Source of the DNA: Nonomuraea angiospora | GTDB taxonomy: Bacteria; Actinomycetota; Actinomycetes; Streptosporangiales; Streptosporangiaceae | Direction: 5' to 3' | NCBI RefSeq assembly: GCF_014873145.1 | Contig: NZ_JADBEK010000001.1 | Location: forward strand, 2,170,001 to 2,234,000 | DNA: 64,000 nt | Shown: one piece after another, positions 55,046-63,834 of the stretch | How positions within the stretch are numbered: the stretch's first letter is position 1 | How the letters are laid out: each line of letters opens with the position of its first letter | Program-made: the position numbers and the translations under genes | Notes under the pieces: generated by a model | What the model was told of the DNA's origin: nothing | The model's input: the letters and a program-made list of their open reading frames with translations, nothing else | Databases searched by the model: none

Positions 55046-56209
55046 ATGACCGACGTGCCCGAGATCGACCTGAGCGATCCCGCCGTGCTGGCGGACCCGT
55101 TCACCGCGTACACGAGCGCGAGGGAGCGGTCGCCCGTGGCGCGGCTGGTGGCGCCCGGGTTCGGCCCGTTCTGGGCGGTGACCCGGCACGAGGAGGCCAG
55201 GGCCATGCTGAGCGACCCCAGGCTGACGACCAACGAGCACAGCTACCAGCGGCCCGACGTGCCGGAGCACTGCCTGCCGTACCTGCGGACCATGTCGGAG
55301 ATGAACGGCGCCGAGCACGCCCGGCTGCGCCGGCTGGTCGCGCCCGCGTTCACGCCGCGCAGGGCGGCCGAGTTCGGGCCGCGCATCGAGGCGATCGTGG
55401 AGCGGCTGCTCGACGAGCTGCCCGCGGAGCCGGATCTGCTGGCGCACTTCGCGACCCCGCTGCCGATCGAGGTGATCTGCGAGCTGGTCGGCATCCCCGT
55501 CGCCGACCGTCCCCGGTGGCGCGAGTACGGCGCCGCCATCGTGGCCGGGCACGGCGAGAGCTTCAAGGACGCCATCCCGCGCATCCTCGAGGGCGCCGGC
55601 GCCGCGGTCGCCAGAGGCCGCGCGGAGCCGGGCGAGGACCTGATCTCCGACCTGGCCCGCGTCATGGAGGAGGACGGCGACCGGCTCTCCGAGACCGAGC
55701 TGATCACCATGGTCTGGACGCTCGTCATGGCCGGCCAGACGCCCACGAACCTCATCGCCAACGCCGTCGCCGCCCTGCTGTCCCACCCCGGCCAGCTCGC
55801 CGCGCTGCGGGCCGACCCCGCCCTCATGCCGCGGGCGGTGGAGGAGCTGATGCGCTGGTGCGGGCCGCAGCTGCTGACCATCCCCCGCTTCACCGCGGAG
55901 GACATCGAGATCGGCGGCGTGCCCGTCCCCAAGGGCGTGCCGGTCACGGCCTCGATCGCCTCGGCGAACCGCGACCCGCGCGCCTTCGACGAGCCGGACC
56001 GGTTCGACCTGCGGCGCGAGCCGTCGGCGCATCTGGGGTTCGCGCACGGGCCGCACTTCTGCGTCGGGGCCTCGCTGGCCCGCGTGCAGACCGGGATCGC
56101 GCTCGGCGCGCTGCTGCGCCGTTTCCCCGGCCTGGCGCTCGCCGGCGAGGTGCGGCACATGCCCGACCCCGGCACCTGGCGCCTGACGGCGCTGCCCGTG
56201 ACCCTGTGA
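55046..56209 (+). CDS. Cytochrome P450 (biosynthetic type, atypical helix I)
   Basis: The 387-residue protein has the ExxR in EELMRW and the heme loop FAHGPHFCVGASLARVQTGI with Cys near residue 338. Helix I reads VMAGQTPTNLIA, so the acid of the usual AG(D/E)T pair is replaced (GQTPT), a change seen in P450s that do unusual chemistry or get protons through the substrate. GAGGAG lies 7 bases before the ATG. It diverges from the MarR-P450 pair. Substrate and redox partner are unknown. Confidence 0.9.
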   Translation: MTDVPEIDLSDPAVLADPFTAYTSARERSPVARLVAPGFGPFWAVTRHEEARAMLSDPRLTTNEHSYQRPDVPEHCLPYLRTMSEMNGAEHARLRRLVAPAFTPRRAAEFGPRIEAIVERLLDELPAEPDLLAHFATPLPIEVICELVGIPVADRPRWREYGAAIVAGHGESFKDAIPRILEGAGAAVARGRAEPGEDLISDLARVMEEDGDRLSETELITMVWTLVMAGQTPTNLIANAVAALLSHPGQLAALRADPALMPRAVEELMRWCGPQLLTIPRFTAEDIEIGGVPVPKGVPVTASIASANRDPRAFDEPDRFDLRREPSAHLGFAHGPHFCVGASLARVQTGIALGALLRRFPGLALAGEVRHMPDPGTWRLTALPVTL

Positions 56210-56224
56210 GACAGGACGTGCGGC

Positions 56225-56863
56225 TCAGTAGGCGACGGTGAACCTGGCGCGGCGGTGCCGCGGGCGCTCGGCCTCGTCGAGCAGCGCGACGGCGAGGTCC
56301 TCCATGGAGATCGCCGACCTGCCCCCGGCGTCCACCAGCAGCTCGTCGCCGCCGAGCCGGTAGCGGCCGGTACGCTCCCCCGGCTCCAGCAGCGCGGGCG
56401 GGCTCAGGTAGGCCCAGTCGACGCCCGGCTCGGCCCGGCAGACCTCCAGCTGGGCGTTGCAGGCCAGCGCGATGGGCCGCCACGAGGGCGGGAAGTCCGG
56501 GGTCTCGACGACGGTGAGGCCGCCGGCGCCCGGCACGGTCAGCCCGGCCGCGCCGCCGACGAGCAGCAGCCGCACGCCGGTCCGCGCCACCCCGGCCAGC
56601 AGCGCCTCGGCGGTCGTGACGAGGTCGGCCTCGTGGCCGGGCGCGGGCCGGGTGGCGCTGATGACGAGGTCCTGCCCGGCGCTGAACTCGGCCACGTCCG
56701 CGACGTCCGAGGCGTCGCCGGCGCGGGCGTGCGCGGCGGCGGGCAGCAGGGGGAAGCGGGCGGGGTCGCGGACGACCGCGGTGACCTCGTGGCCGCGCGC
56801 CAGCGCCTCGGCCACGACCCTGCCGCCCACGGCTCCGGCGGCGCCGAAGACGGTGATGCGCAT
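56225..56863 (-). CDS. NAD(P)H-binding (NmrA-like/SDR-a) protein
   Basis: The 212-residue protein starts MRITVFGAAGAVGGRVVAEA (Rossmann dinucleotide loop GAAGAVG) and continues with VTAVVRDPARFPLL, GDASDVADVAEF and LLLVGGAAGL, typical of atypical SDRs related to NmrA. It is 1 bp from the transporter gene upstream and forms an operon with it. It may sense or reduce a redox cofactor or quinone. The ligand is unknown. Confidence 0.86.
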   Translation of the reverse strand: MRITVFGAAGAVGGRVVAEALARGHEVTAVVRDPARFPLLPAAAHARAGDASDVADVAEFSAGQDLVISATRPAPGHEADLVTTAEALLAGVARTGVRLLLVGGAAGLTVPGAGGLTVVETPDFPPSWRPIALACNAQLEVCRAEPGVDWAYLSPPALLEPGERTGRYRLGGDELLVDAGGRSAISMEDLAVALLDEAERPRHRRARFTVAY

Positions 56864-56864
56864 G

Positions 56865-57764
56865 TCAGGACTCCTTTCCGGCCAGGACGCGGGGCGTCGC
56901 GGGCAGCGCGCGGGCGGGCTGGCGCTGGGCCACGACCAGGGCGGCCAGGACGACGAGCGCGCCGAGCGCCTGGGCCGCGGTCAGCTCCTGGCCGAGGACG
57001 AGCCAGCCGAGCGCGGTGGCGACCACGGGGCTGAGCAGGCCCAGGAACGTGACCTTGGTCGCCGACAGCAGCCGCAGGCCCCGGAACCACAGGACGTAGG
57101 CGAGCGCGGATCCGATGATCGTGAGGTAGGCGTACCCGGCGAGGTTCGCACCGGTCAGGGAGGCCGGCGGCGGGCCTTCGACGAGGAGCGCCACCGGGAG
57201 CAGCAGCAGGCCGCCGGCCACGAGCTGCCAGCCGGTGGTGGCCAGCAGCGGCGCGGGCGACTGCCACCGCTTGCTCAGCACCACGCCGAAGGCCATGACG
57301 ACGGCGCCGCCGAGCGCCGCCGCCACGCCGAGCGCGTCCAGCCGGGCGTCGGCCCGCAGCACGAGCAGGCTCACCCCGGCCACGCCCGCCACGGCGGCCA
57401 GCGTCGTCCGCACGGACAGGCGTTCGCCGAGGAGCCCGGCCGACAGCAGCGCGACCAGCAGGGGCTGGATGGCGCCCACGGTGGCGGCCACCCCCCCGGG
57501 CAGCCGGTACGCCCCCACGAACAGCAGCGCGAAGAACACTCCGATGTTCAGCGCGCCGAGCACCAGGGCGCGCCACCACCAGCCGCCCGAGGGCAGGCGG
57601 CGGGTGACGGCGACCAGGAGGAGACCGGCGGGCAGCGCGCGGATCACGGCGGCCAGCAGGGGGCGGCCGGGCGGCAGCAGCTCGGTCGTGACGAGGTACG
57701 TGGTCCCCCAGATGGCGGGGGTCAGGGCGGTCAGCAGAACGGTTCCCGATTGATTTCTTAGCAC
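56865..57764 (-). CDS. EamA/DMT-family transporter
   Basis: The 299-residue membrane protein has two EamA halves with about ten helices (LLTALTPAIWGTTYLVTTEL, LLGERLSVRTTLAAVAGVAG, ALAYVLWFRGLRLLSATKVT, LSPVVATALGWLVLGQELTA). These carriers export metabolites or amino-acid-like compounds. The start region overlaps CTTAG/CTAAG operator-like repeats that separate it from the divergent MarR gene. Confidence 0.9.
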   Translation of the reverse strand: MLRNQSGTVLLTALTPAIWGTTYLVTTELLPPGRPLLAAVIRALPAGLLLVAVTRRLPSGGWWWRALVLGALNIGVFFALLFVGAYRLPGGVAATVGAIQPLLVALLSAGLLGERLSVRTTLAAVAGVAGVSLLVLRADARLDALGVAAALGGAVVMAFGVVLSKRWQSPAPLLATTGWQLVAGGLLLLPVALLVEGPPPASLTGANLAGYAYLTIIGSALAYVLWFRGLRLLSATKVTFLGLLSPVVATALGWLVLGQELTAAQALGALVVLAALVVAQRQPARALPATPRVLAGKES

Positions 57765-57820
57765 TAAGACAAAGTATCTCAGCGCTAAGTTACTTGGCGA
57801 GGTGATTTACCTCACCGCTA
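57757..57820. promoter_or_regulatory. CTTAG/CTAAG repeats and a second dyad, probable MarR operator region
   Basis: CTTAGCACTAAG (57757-57768) is an inverted repeat, CTAAG recurs at 57785-57789 and CTAAG again at 57818-57822, and GAGGT-N5-ACCTC (57799-57813) adds another dyad. The cluster covers the gap between the divergent transporter operon and the MarR gene at 57839. Confidence 0.6.
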
Positions 57821-57838
57821 AGGCATCGTTAGGCTGGA

Positions 57839-58345
57839 GTGGTGGCTGATCACGTCGACCTGATACTCAAGCAATGGGACGCCCAGCGCCCTGACCTGGA
57901 CGTCTCGCCGATGGCGGTGATCGGACGGCTGTCGCGGCTGATCCGGCTGATCGACGCGGAGCTGGGCCGTACGTTCGCCGCGCACGGCCTCGACCGGGCC
58001 TCCTTCGACGTGCTGGCGACCTTGCGCCGCAGCGACCCGCCGCACCGGCTGACGCCGGCCGAGCTGATGCGGGCCTCCATGGTCACGTCGGGGGCGATCA
58101 CGCAGCGGCTCGACCGCCTGGAGTCCAGGGGGCTGGTGACCCGCACGCCCAGCGAGGCCGACGGGCGGGTGGTCTACGTGACGCTCACCGACGAGGGGTA
58201 CGCCCTCATCGACCGGGCCCTGCCGGACCACGTCGCGACCGAGGACCGGGTGCTCTCGGCCCTGCCGAAGGAGCGCCGGGACGAGCTCGCCCACATGCTG
58301 CGCGACCTGCTGGAGTCCCTCGGGGACACCACCACGCTCACCTGA
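57839..58345 (+). CDS. MarR-family transcriptional regulator
   Basis: The 168-residue protein has the MarR winged helix: IDAELGRTFAAHGLDRASFD, LTPAELMRASMVTSGAITQR, LDRLESRGLVTRTPSEADGR. It diverges from the NmrA-EamA operon with operator-like repeats in between. A GTG at 57839 or the next codon (57842) is the start. It most likely represses the transporter operon until a ligand binds. Confidence 0.9.
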   Translation: MVADHVDLILKQWDAQRPDLDVSPMAVIGRLSRLIRLIDAELGRTFAAHGLDRASFDVLATLRRSDPPHRLTPAELMRASMVTSGAITQRLDRLESRGLVTRTPSEADGRVVYVTLTDEGYALIDRALPDHVATEDRVLSALPKERRDELAHMLRDLLESLGDTTTLT

Positions 58346-58457
58346 CCGGGCGGGTTGGAGGAGGCGCAGAAGGACCGCGAGTGGCAGCCGAACACCCTGC
58401 GGCTGCTGCCCTGGCTCGGTCGCTTCGGCCGGTCCGCGTGGTCCGGCCGCGCGACGT

Positions 58458-59384
58458 TCAGCCGCGGCGCCGTTGGCCGGAGCCCCGCCCCGAGCCGGAC
58501 CCGGTCCCTCGTGCGGAGCCGGTCCCTCGTGCGGAGCCGGTCCCTCGTGCGGAGCCGGAGCCGCGTGCGGAGCCGGAGCCGCGGGGCCGCCGTTCGTAGC
58601 GGGTGGCCGGCCAGTGGGCGGGGCGGGTGAGCGCGGCCGGCAGGCGGGTGGCGGCGTCGCCGGTGGCGGCGTTGAGCTGGGGCTGGGTGAGGAAGATCGC
58701 ACCCGACAGGTCCGCGCCCGCCAGGTCGGCCCCCCGCAGGTCGGCCCCGATCAGGTCGGCCTCCCGCAGGTCGGCTCCCCGCAGATCGGCGCCGATCAGG
58801 TACGCCCCGCGAAGGTTGGCGCCCTGCAGGTCGGCGCCCGCCAGCTTGGCCCCGATCAGATCCGCTCCCCTGCGCTCCTTGCCCTTGCGCCCCGCCCGGG
58901 CCAGCTCACTCGTCCGCAGCAGCAGCACGTTGACCTCGGCCCGGTGCGCCGGCACGTCCAGCTTCCGCAGCACGTCCACGCTCTCCCGGGTGAGCCGCTC
59001 CGTCGCGTCGAACGCGTCCCGCAGCTCGGCGTGGACGGGCCGGGCGACCTCCAGCGTCAGCGCCTCCGCCAGATACCACAGCAGCTCGTGCAGCTGCCGC
59101 ACGACGGGGAAGATCGCGTACATCTGCCCGGCCGTGCCCGGCTCCTGCCGCCAGCTCGTGCCCTGGAAGGTGACCTGCGAGACCTTCTGGCCCGCCCCGA
59201 AGCAGTCGTACACGGTGCAGCCGGGAAAGCCGCGCTCCCTGAGCCCCGCGTGGATGGAGCAGCGGAAGTCGTCACGCAGGTTGCGGCAGGGCTCCCCGGC
59301 CTTCTTGTCCACCGCGAAGTCGGCCGAGGCCGAGAACGGCAGCGCGACGCAGCACAGCCCGAAGCAGCTGTCGCAGTCGGCCAT
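58458..59384 (-). CDS. Cys-rich pentapeptide-repeat protein
   Basis: The 308-residue protein begins DCDSCFGLCCVALPFSASAD, a Cys-rich segment like metal- or Fe-S-binding YkgJ-type motifs, with later Cys in PCRNLRDDFRC and GCTVYDCFGAGQK. A helical middle (QLHELLWYLAEALTLEVARP) is followed by A(D/N)LxG pentapeptide repeats (ADLIGAKLAGADLQGANLRG, onward for about 80 residues), which form a right-handed beta helix. The tail is low-complexity Gly/Ser/Arg from 18-bp tandem repeats. ATG at 59384 is preferred over a TTG at 59417. The role is unknown. Confidence 0.82.
   Translation of the reverse strand: MADCDSCFGLCCVALPFSASADFAVDKKAGEPCRNLRDDFRCSIHAGLRERGFPGCTVYDCFGAGQKVSQVTFQGTSWRQEPGTAGQMYAIFPVVRQLHELLWYLAEALTLEVARPVHAELRDAFDATERLTRESVDVLRKLDVPAHRAEVNVLLLRTSELARAGRKGKERRGADLIGAKLAGADLQGANLRGAYLIGADLRGADLREADLIGADLRGADLAGADLSGAIFLTQPQLNAATGDAATRLPAALTRPAHWPATRYERRPRGSGSARGSGSARGTGSARGTGSARGTGSGSGRGSGQRRRG
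58501..58590. repeat. Five 18-bp tandem repeats in the pentapeptide-protein tail
   Basis: CCGGTCCCTCGTGCGGAG occurs three times in a row (58501-58554), followed by CCGGAGCCGCGTGCGGAG and a degenerate fifth copy. They encode Gly-Ser-Ala-Arg-Gly-Thr-type units on the minus strand and keep the frame. Confidence 0.92.
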
Positions 59385-59462
59385 CAGGCCGAGCTCGCGC
59401 GGGTTCGTTCCGGGCAACGTGCGGGCCTCCTCCGGCGGATACGGTCAGGTCATCAAGAGTAC

Positions 59463-60215
59463 TCACTCATGGACGTACGGTGTCGTCGTGGTGATCGCCT
59501 CGAACCCCAGCCGCAGCAGGATCGGACGGCTCTCGCTGGAGGCGTCCACCTGCAGATGGTCGTAGCCGCGCGCGACCGCCTCGCGGGCCCGGTAGGCGAT
59601 CAGCGCCCGGTAGATGCCGCGCCCGCGCCATTCGGGCACGGTGCCGCCGCCCCACAGGCTCGCGAACCGGGTGCCCGGGTGCAGCTCCATGCGGGCCGCG
59701 CTCACCGGCACGTCGCCGGCCATCGCGAGAACGGCGACGACCTCGCCCTCGGCGAGCTGGTCGAGCAGCCGTTCCTTGAAGTGCGTGGCGGGGGCGCCGA
59801 AGGCGCTGTCGTGGACGTCGGCCATCAGCTCCACGCCGTCGGGGCCGGTCACCGGGACCAGCCGCACCCCCTCGGGCGGCTCCCCTCCGAGGGGCAGGCG
59901 CCCGATCTCGGCGATCATCAGCGTCTCGGCGGGCTCCGGGGTGAATCCGGCGTCCAGCAGGCGCCGGTCGAGGTCGCCGGGCCGGTCGTAGCCGTACAGC
60001 TTCCACTCGAACGGCTGCCCCAGCTCCCCGTAGTAGCGCACCTGCTCGGCGATCTCCGCGTCCGCGGTCCGCTCGTCGAGGCCGGACCAGAGGATGCCGT
60101 TCCAGCCGTGCCCGGGGGCGACCTGCCGCACCACGTTCCCGGCCCGCTCCACCCTGGCGTCCGGCCCCTCGGGGCGGGCCTCCTGGCGCAGCTGCCGGTC
60201 GAAGAGTTCCAGCAT
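59463..60215 (-). CDS. GNAT-family N-acetyltransferase
   Basis: The 250-residue protein has a C-terminal GNAT acetyl-CoA-binding core: GGGTVPEWRGRGIYRALIAY (motif A, about residues 190-209) and DHLQVDASSESRPILLRLGF. The N-terminal half (RQVAPGHGWNGILWSGLDER) is a divergent acyl-acceptor domain. Its start is 1 bp from the cis-prenyltransferase stop, so the two are co-transcribed. The acceptor is unknown. Confidence 0.86.
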   Translation of the reverse strand: MLELFDRQLRQEARPEGPDARVERAGNVVRQVAPGHGWNGILWSGLDERTADAEIAEQVRYYGELGQPFEWKLYGYDRPGDLDRRLLDAGFTPEPAETLMIAEIGRLPLGGEPPEGVRLVPVTGPDGVELMADVHDSAFGAPATHFKERLLDQLAEGEVVAVLAMAGDVPVSAARMELHPGTRFASLWGGGTVPEWRGRGIYRALIAYRAREAVARGYDHLQVDASSESRPILLRLGFEAITTTTPYVHE

Positions 60216-60216
60216 C

Positions 60217-60993
60217 TCAGCCCCCGAACCGTCGCTGCCGGGCGGCGAAGCTGCGCAGCGCCCGCAGGAAGTCGATCTCGCGGAAGGCCGGCCAGTACGC
60301 CTCGCAGAAGTACAGCTCGGAGTAGGCGGACTGCCAGAGCAGGAAGTTGGACAGGCGCTGCTCGCCGCTGGTGCGGATCACCAGGTCGGGGTCGGGCTGA
60401 CCGGCCGTGTAGAGGTGGGGCGCGATGTCGTCCACGCTCAACGTCGAGGCCAGCTCCACCATGGACTGCCCGGCCTCGGCCCGCTCGTACAGCAGCTCGC
60501 GCAGGGCGTCGATCACCTCCTGGCGGCCGCCGTAGCCGATGGCGAGCGTGAGGTGGAAACCGGTGGCACACGTGCGGGTGGCCTCGACGGCGCTCTTGAG
60601 CGCGCGGGCCGTGGTGTCGGGCAACATGTCGAGCAGGCCCGCCACGTGGACGCGCCAGCGCGCGTCCGGCCGGTCCAGCCGCTCGGCGACCATCTGCTCG
60701 ATCACCCGCAACAGGTAGGCGACCTCCTCGTCGCCGCGGCGCTGAAGGTTCTCCGTCGAGCACAGGAACACCGTCACGTGCTCGATGCCCAGCCCCTCGC
60801 ACCACGACAGCACGTGCTCGATGTGCTCGGCGCCGTACTTGTGGCCGATGCTCGGGCTGGCCAGGCCCTGCTGCCTGGCCCAGCGCCGGTTGCCGTCCAT
60901 GATCAAGCCGACGTGGCGGGGCAGCGGGCCCGCCGTGGCCTGACGGCGCAGCCGCCGGGCATAGAGGGAGTGAAGAAGATCAGTCGTCCACAT
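60217..60993 (-). CDS. Isoprenyl (polyprenyl diphosphate) synthase, cis-prenyltransferase
   Basis: The 258-residue protein has the cis-prenyltransferase signature HVGLIMDGNRRWARQQGL (catalytic Asp near residue 33), GAEHIEHVLSWCEGLGIEHV, FLCSTENLQRR and the C-terminal DLVIRTSGEQRLSNFLLWQS. Such enzymes condense isopentenyl diphosphate to Z-polyprenyl carriers for cell-wall synthesis. The ATG at 60993 has GGAGG immediately before it, so a GTG at 61011 is an alternative start. It overlaps the Rsm22-like gene by 14 bp. Confidence 0.9.
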   Translation of the reverse strand: MWTTDLLHSLYARRLRRQATAGPLPRHVGLIMDGNRRWARQQGLASPSIGHKYGAEHIEHVLSWCEGLGIEHVTVFLCSTENLQRRGDEEVAYLLRVIEQMVAERLDRPDARWRVHVAGLLDMLPDTTARALKSAVEATRTCATGFHLTLAIGYGGRQEVIDALRELLYERAEAGQSMVELASTLSVDDIAPHLYTAGQPDPDLVIRTSGEQRLSNFLLWQSAYSELYFCEAYWPAFREIDFLRALRSFAARQRRFGG

Positions 60994-62032
60994 CCTCCAA
61001 GGATGACCCACCCGCCGAACCGGAACCGCCCCCTTCCCCATTTCCGTGACCGAGCCGCAAGCCGTCGTCGCCCCAGCCGTCGCCCCAGTCGGCGTCCCTG
61101 GCCGCGCGGTAGAGGTCGCCCTGCCGCTTGGACACGATCACGTCGCGGATCCCCTCCTCCCCGGCGCACAGCCGCAGGGACACCACGCCCTTGCGCTTGA
61201 CCGGGTGGCGCAGGATCCGGGCGCCGGCCCGCTCCCCCGGGAGCGCCGCGGCGGCCACGTAGGAGAACTTCTCGTCCTCGAAGCTGAGCGTGCCCGCCTT
61301 GATCCGGCGGTGCAGGGACGTCCTGGGGAGCCTGACGGAGAAGTGGCACCAGTCGCGTCCCCGCTCGATCGGGCAGGGGCCGTCGTGGGGGCAGGGGGCG
61401 GCGACGCTCAGCCCCTGGGCGACCAGGACCTCCCTGGCCTCGGCGACGGTGGCGTAGCCCGCCGGGGTGCCGGGCTCGATGACGATCACCATGGCCGCCT
61501 CCGCGGCCAGCCAGCGGACGATCTCCCTGCGCCGGCCCTGGGGGAGCTCGCCCAGGGCGTACGACATGGTCACCAGGTCGGCCACGGGCCGGTCGAGGCC
61601 GGGACGCACCGAAGCCTGCCGCCAGGTGGCCCCGCGCAGGGCCCCGGACGTACGGGCGAGGCGTTTACCCAGGTCGATGATCTGCGGGTCGTGCTCGATG
61701 ACCGTGACCCGCTCGATGGACGGCCAGGTCTCGCCCGCCGCCCAGATCGCCGCCCCCGTGCCGCCGCCGACGTCGAGGTGGCTGCCGGGCCGGAAGCCCG
61801 GGGTCATGGCGGCCGCCTGGCGCATGGCCGTGGCCGCGGCGGCGTAGGTGGCGGGCATCCGGTACGCGGCGTAGGCCGCCACGTCGGCCCGGCCCCTGAT
61901 GTGGGTGCCTCCGCCGGTGGCGGCGTTCGTACGGTAGCGCTCGGTGAGCCGCGCCACGGAGTCGGACAGCTCCTGCGGCGAGTAGCCGGACAGCGCCTTG
62001 TCCAGGGCGGTTCTGAGTTCTTCTGGAAGCAT
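60980..62032 (-). CDS. Rsm22-like SAM-dependent methyltransferase (small-subunit rRNA methyltransferase family)
   Basis: The 350-residue protein has the SAM motif SHLDVGGGTGAAIWAAGE, a middle region VTMSYALGELPQGRRREIVR and VIEPGTPAGYATVAEAREVL. Its Cys/His-containing CPHDGPCPIERGRDWCHFSV is the Fe-S-like hallmark of Rsm22 proteins linked to ribosome assembly. ATG at 62032 follows AGGTGA; GTG at 62044 is possible. The C-terminal tail is Gly/Asp-rich. Confidence 0.88.
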   Translation of the reverse strand: MLPEELRTALDKALSGYSPQELSDSVARLTERYRTNAATGGGTHIRGRADVAAYAAYRMPATYAAAATAMRQAAAMTPGFRPGSHLDVGGGTGAAIWAAGETWPSIERVTVIEHDPQIIDLGKRLARTSGALRGATWRQASVRPGLDRPVADLVTMSYALGELPQGRRREIVRWLAAEAAMVIVIEPGTPAGYATVAEAREVLVAQGLSVAAPCPHDGPCPIERGRDWCHFSVRLPRTSLHRRIKAGTLSFEDEKFSYVAAAALPGERAGARILRHPVKRKGVVSLRLCAGEEGIRDVIVSKRQGDLYRAARDADWGDGWGDDGLRLGHGNGEGGGSGSAGGSSLEDVDD

Positions 62033-62181
62033 GGATGGGTTCACCTGTGGTCCGTACGTGGCTTGCCTGCGTCAATGATGCTCGCGATTCGCCGGTGCTC
62101 CGAACTCGTACGGCCGGCCGGGGCTGCGCCCCTGGCGAACGGGCCGATCCTGCGGCCCCGCGCGGCGGTAGCGTGCCGAGC

Positions 62182-63045
62182 ATGCTGATCATCGGCGACA
62201 TCAAGATCGCGTACGAGGAGGCCGGCCCCGCGACCCCTCTGGGCACCGTCGTGCTCGTGCACGGCGGGACGACCGACATGCGCCTCTGGGAGCACCAGTT
62301 CCGCGCCCTCTCCGAGCGCTACCGCGTGATCCGCTACGACCGGCGCGGCTGCGGCCGGTCCGGCGACGCCGCGGGCGAGGTGTGCCACCACGAGGATCTG
62401 CTCGCCGTCATGGACGCGCTGGGGGTCGAGCGGGCGGCGCTGGCCGGCAGCTCGATGGGCGGCGCGTACGCGACCGAGGTCGCCCTGGCCGCCCCCGCCC
62501 GGGTGGCCGCGCTCGCCCTGATCGGCTCGGGCCTGGCCGGTCACCCATGGCCGCAGGAGATGCTGGACCAGGCGCGCGAGCGCGTCCACGGCTCGGTGCC
62601 CGCCGACCGCCTGGCCCGCTACCGCGACGGCACCGCCGACCATGTGGATCCCGCCGACGTACGCGCGATGGCGGAGGCCCACACCCTCTGGCAGACCGCC
62701 GGGCCCGACCGGGGCCGCGACGCGCTCTCCGACGAGGTGTGGGAGTCGGCGGTGGAGATGTGCGGCCTCGTGTTCGAGCGCTCCTGGAGCGGCCCCCGAT
62801 CCACGGAACGCCACCTGACCCCGCCCGCCGCGACGCGACTGCCCGAGATCAGCGCCCCCACCCTGGTGATCAACGGCCTGTCGGACGTGCCCGGCATCCA
62901 GCAGATGTCCGACCTGCTCTCGGCCGGCATCCCGGCCGCCCGCCGCCTCGACCTCCCCGAGACGGGCCATCTGGCGCCGCTCGAACGCCCCACCGAGGTG
63001 ACCGAGGCCCTGACGGCATTCCTGGCGACCGCCTTCACTCCCTGA
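62182..63045 (+). CDS. Alpha/beta hydrolase
   Basis: The 287-residue protein has VVLVHGGTTDMRLWEHQFRA (oxyanion HG), YDRRGCGRSGD, the nucleophile elbow LAGSSMGGAYATEVAL (Ser near residue 96), an Asp in NGLSDVPG and His in ETGHLAPLERP. This is the classical hydrolase triad. Homologues include lactonases, esterases and haloperoxidase-like proteins. It is a single-gene unit divergent from the Rsm22 gene. Confidence 0.9.
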   Translation: MLIIGDIKIAYEEAGPATPLGTVVLVHGGTTDMRLWEHQFRALSERYRVIRYDRRGCGRSGDAAGEVCHHEDLLAVMDALGVERAALAGSSMGGAYATEVALAAPARVAALALIGSGLAGHPWPQEMLDQARERVHGSVPADRLARYRDGTADHVDPADVRAMAEAHTLWQTAGPDRGRDALSDEVWESAVEMCGLVFERSWSGPRSTERHLTPPAATRLPEISAPTLVINGLSDVPGIQQMSDLLSAGIPAARRLDLPETGHLAPLERPTEVTEALTAFLATAFTP

Positions 63046-63245
63046 CCCCGCCACGCCCTGGCAGATCGCCCCGTGCCCCCGGCGAGTAACCCCGACCCGT
63101 GACCCCCAGCCCGGCCCCCCACTTCCAGCCCGTCCCGCTGCGTTCCGCTGGTCGCCGCTTCCCCTGCGCCGACCGGCACCACCGCCACCGGCGCCCGCCG
63201 GTTCCTGCCAGCCCGGACCGGCTCGGGCCGAACCCGAAGGCGGGG

Positions 63246-63734
63246 TCAGGCCGAGGCAGCCGAGGTGCGGTCGGGCTGGGGGCGGGTGGTGCGGCCGGCC
63301 GTGGAGGCGTACTCGGCGAGGATCCCGTCGATGGCGGACGCCAGGAGCTCCCTGTGCTCCATCGGCAACTCCCCCGCCAACGCCTCCAGCCGCGCCTCGA
63401 CCCCGTCGTGCGCCAGCGCCCCGACGCGCTCCCCTTCGGGGGTCAACTCGACGAGCCAGGCCCGCCGGTCCCGGGAATCACGCGTGCGGGCCACGAGCCC
63501 GCGCTTCTCCGCCCGGTCGACGAGCCCCGTCAGGCTCGACTTCTCCAGGTGCAGCGTGCGCGTCAGCTCCGTCATCCCCACCGGCCCGCCGACGAGCAGG
63601 CACAGCAGCTGCGCCTGCTGCGGCGTAAGGTCCTGCTCCCTGCCGACGTCCCCGAACACCTGCTGCACCAGGTGCCCCAGACGTACGAGGGCGGTAGTGA
63701 ACGTCGCGACCACGACATCGAGTCTAGTTGACAA
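63246..63734 (-). CDS. MarR-family transcriptional regulator
   Basis: The 162-residue protein has the MarR core LTPQQAQLLCLLVGGPVGMT, ELTRTLHLEKSSLTGLVDRA, EKRGLVARTRDSRDRRAWLV. The start is uncertain: TTG at 63734, or a GTG a few codons later. It is divergent from the LLM gene with a perfect 7-bp dyad at 63748-63762, so it likely represses that gene. This layout is common in actinomycetes. Confidence 0.88.
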   Translation of the reverse strand: MSTRLDVVVATFTTALVRLGHLVQQVFGDVGREQDLTPQQAQLLCLLVGGPVGMTELTRTLHLEKSSLTGLVDRAEKRGLVARTRDSRDRRAWLVELTPEGERVGALAHDGVEARLEALAGELPMEHRELLASAIDGILAEYASTAGRTTRPQPDRTSAASA

Positions 63735-63747
63735 TGGTTCACATTAC

Positions 63748-63762
63748 GAACTAATTTAGTTC
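63748..63762. promoter_or_regulatory. Inverted repeat GAACTAA-T-TTAGTTC, probable MarR operator
   Basis: A perfect 7-bp dyad around one T, 14 bp before the MarR start, in an unusually AT-rich intergenic region between the divergent MarR and LLM genes. Confidence 0.75.
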
Positions 63763-63834
63763 CTATTACCAACTGTTCGCACTACCAACCAACTTACCTC
63801 TGGCGGCGAACGGCAGCACATCCAAGGAGCCCCC

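Noticed and set aside
63046..63245. A gene between the alpha/beta hydrolase and the MarR gene
   Set aside because: Frames here are short, proline/arginine-rich and motif-free; the 200 bp look like plain intergenic DNA.
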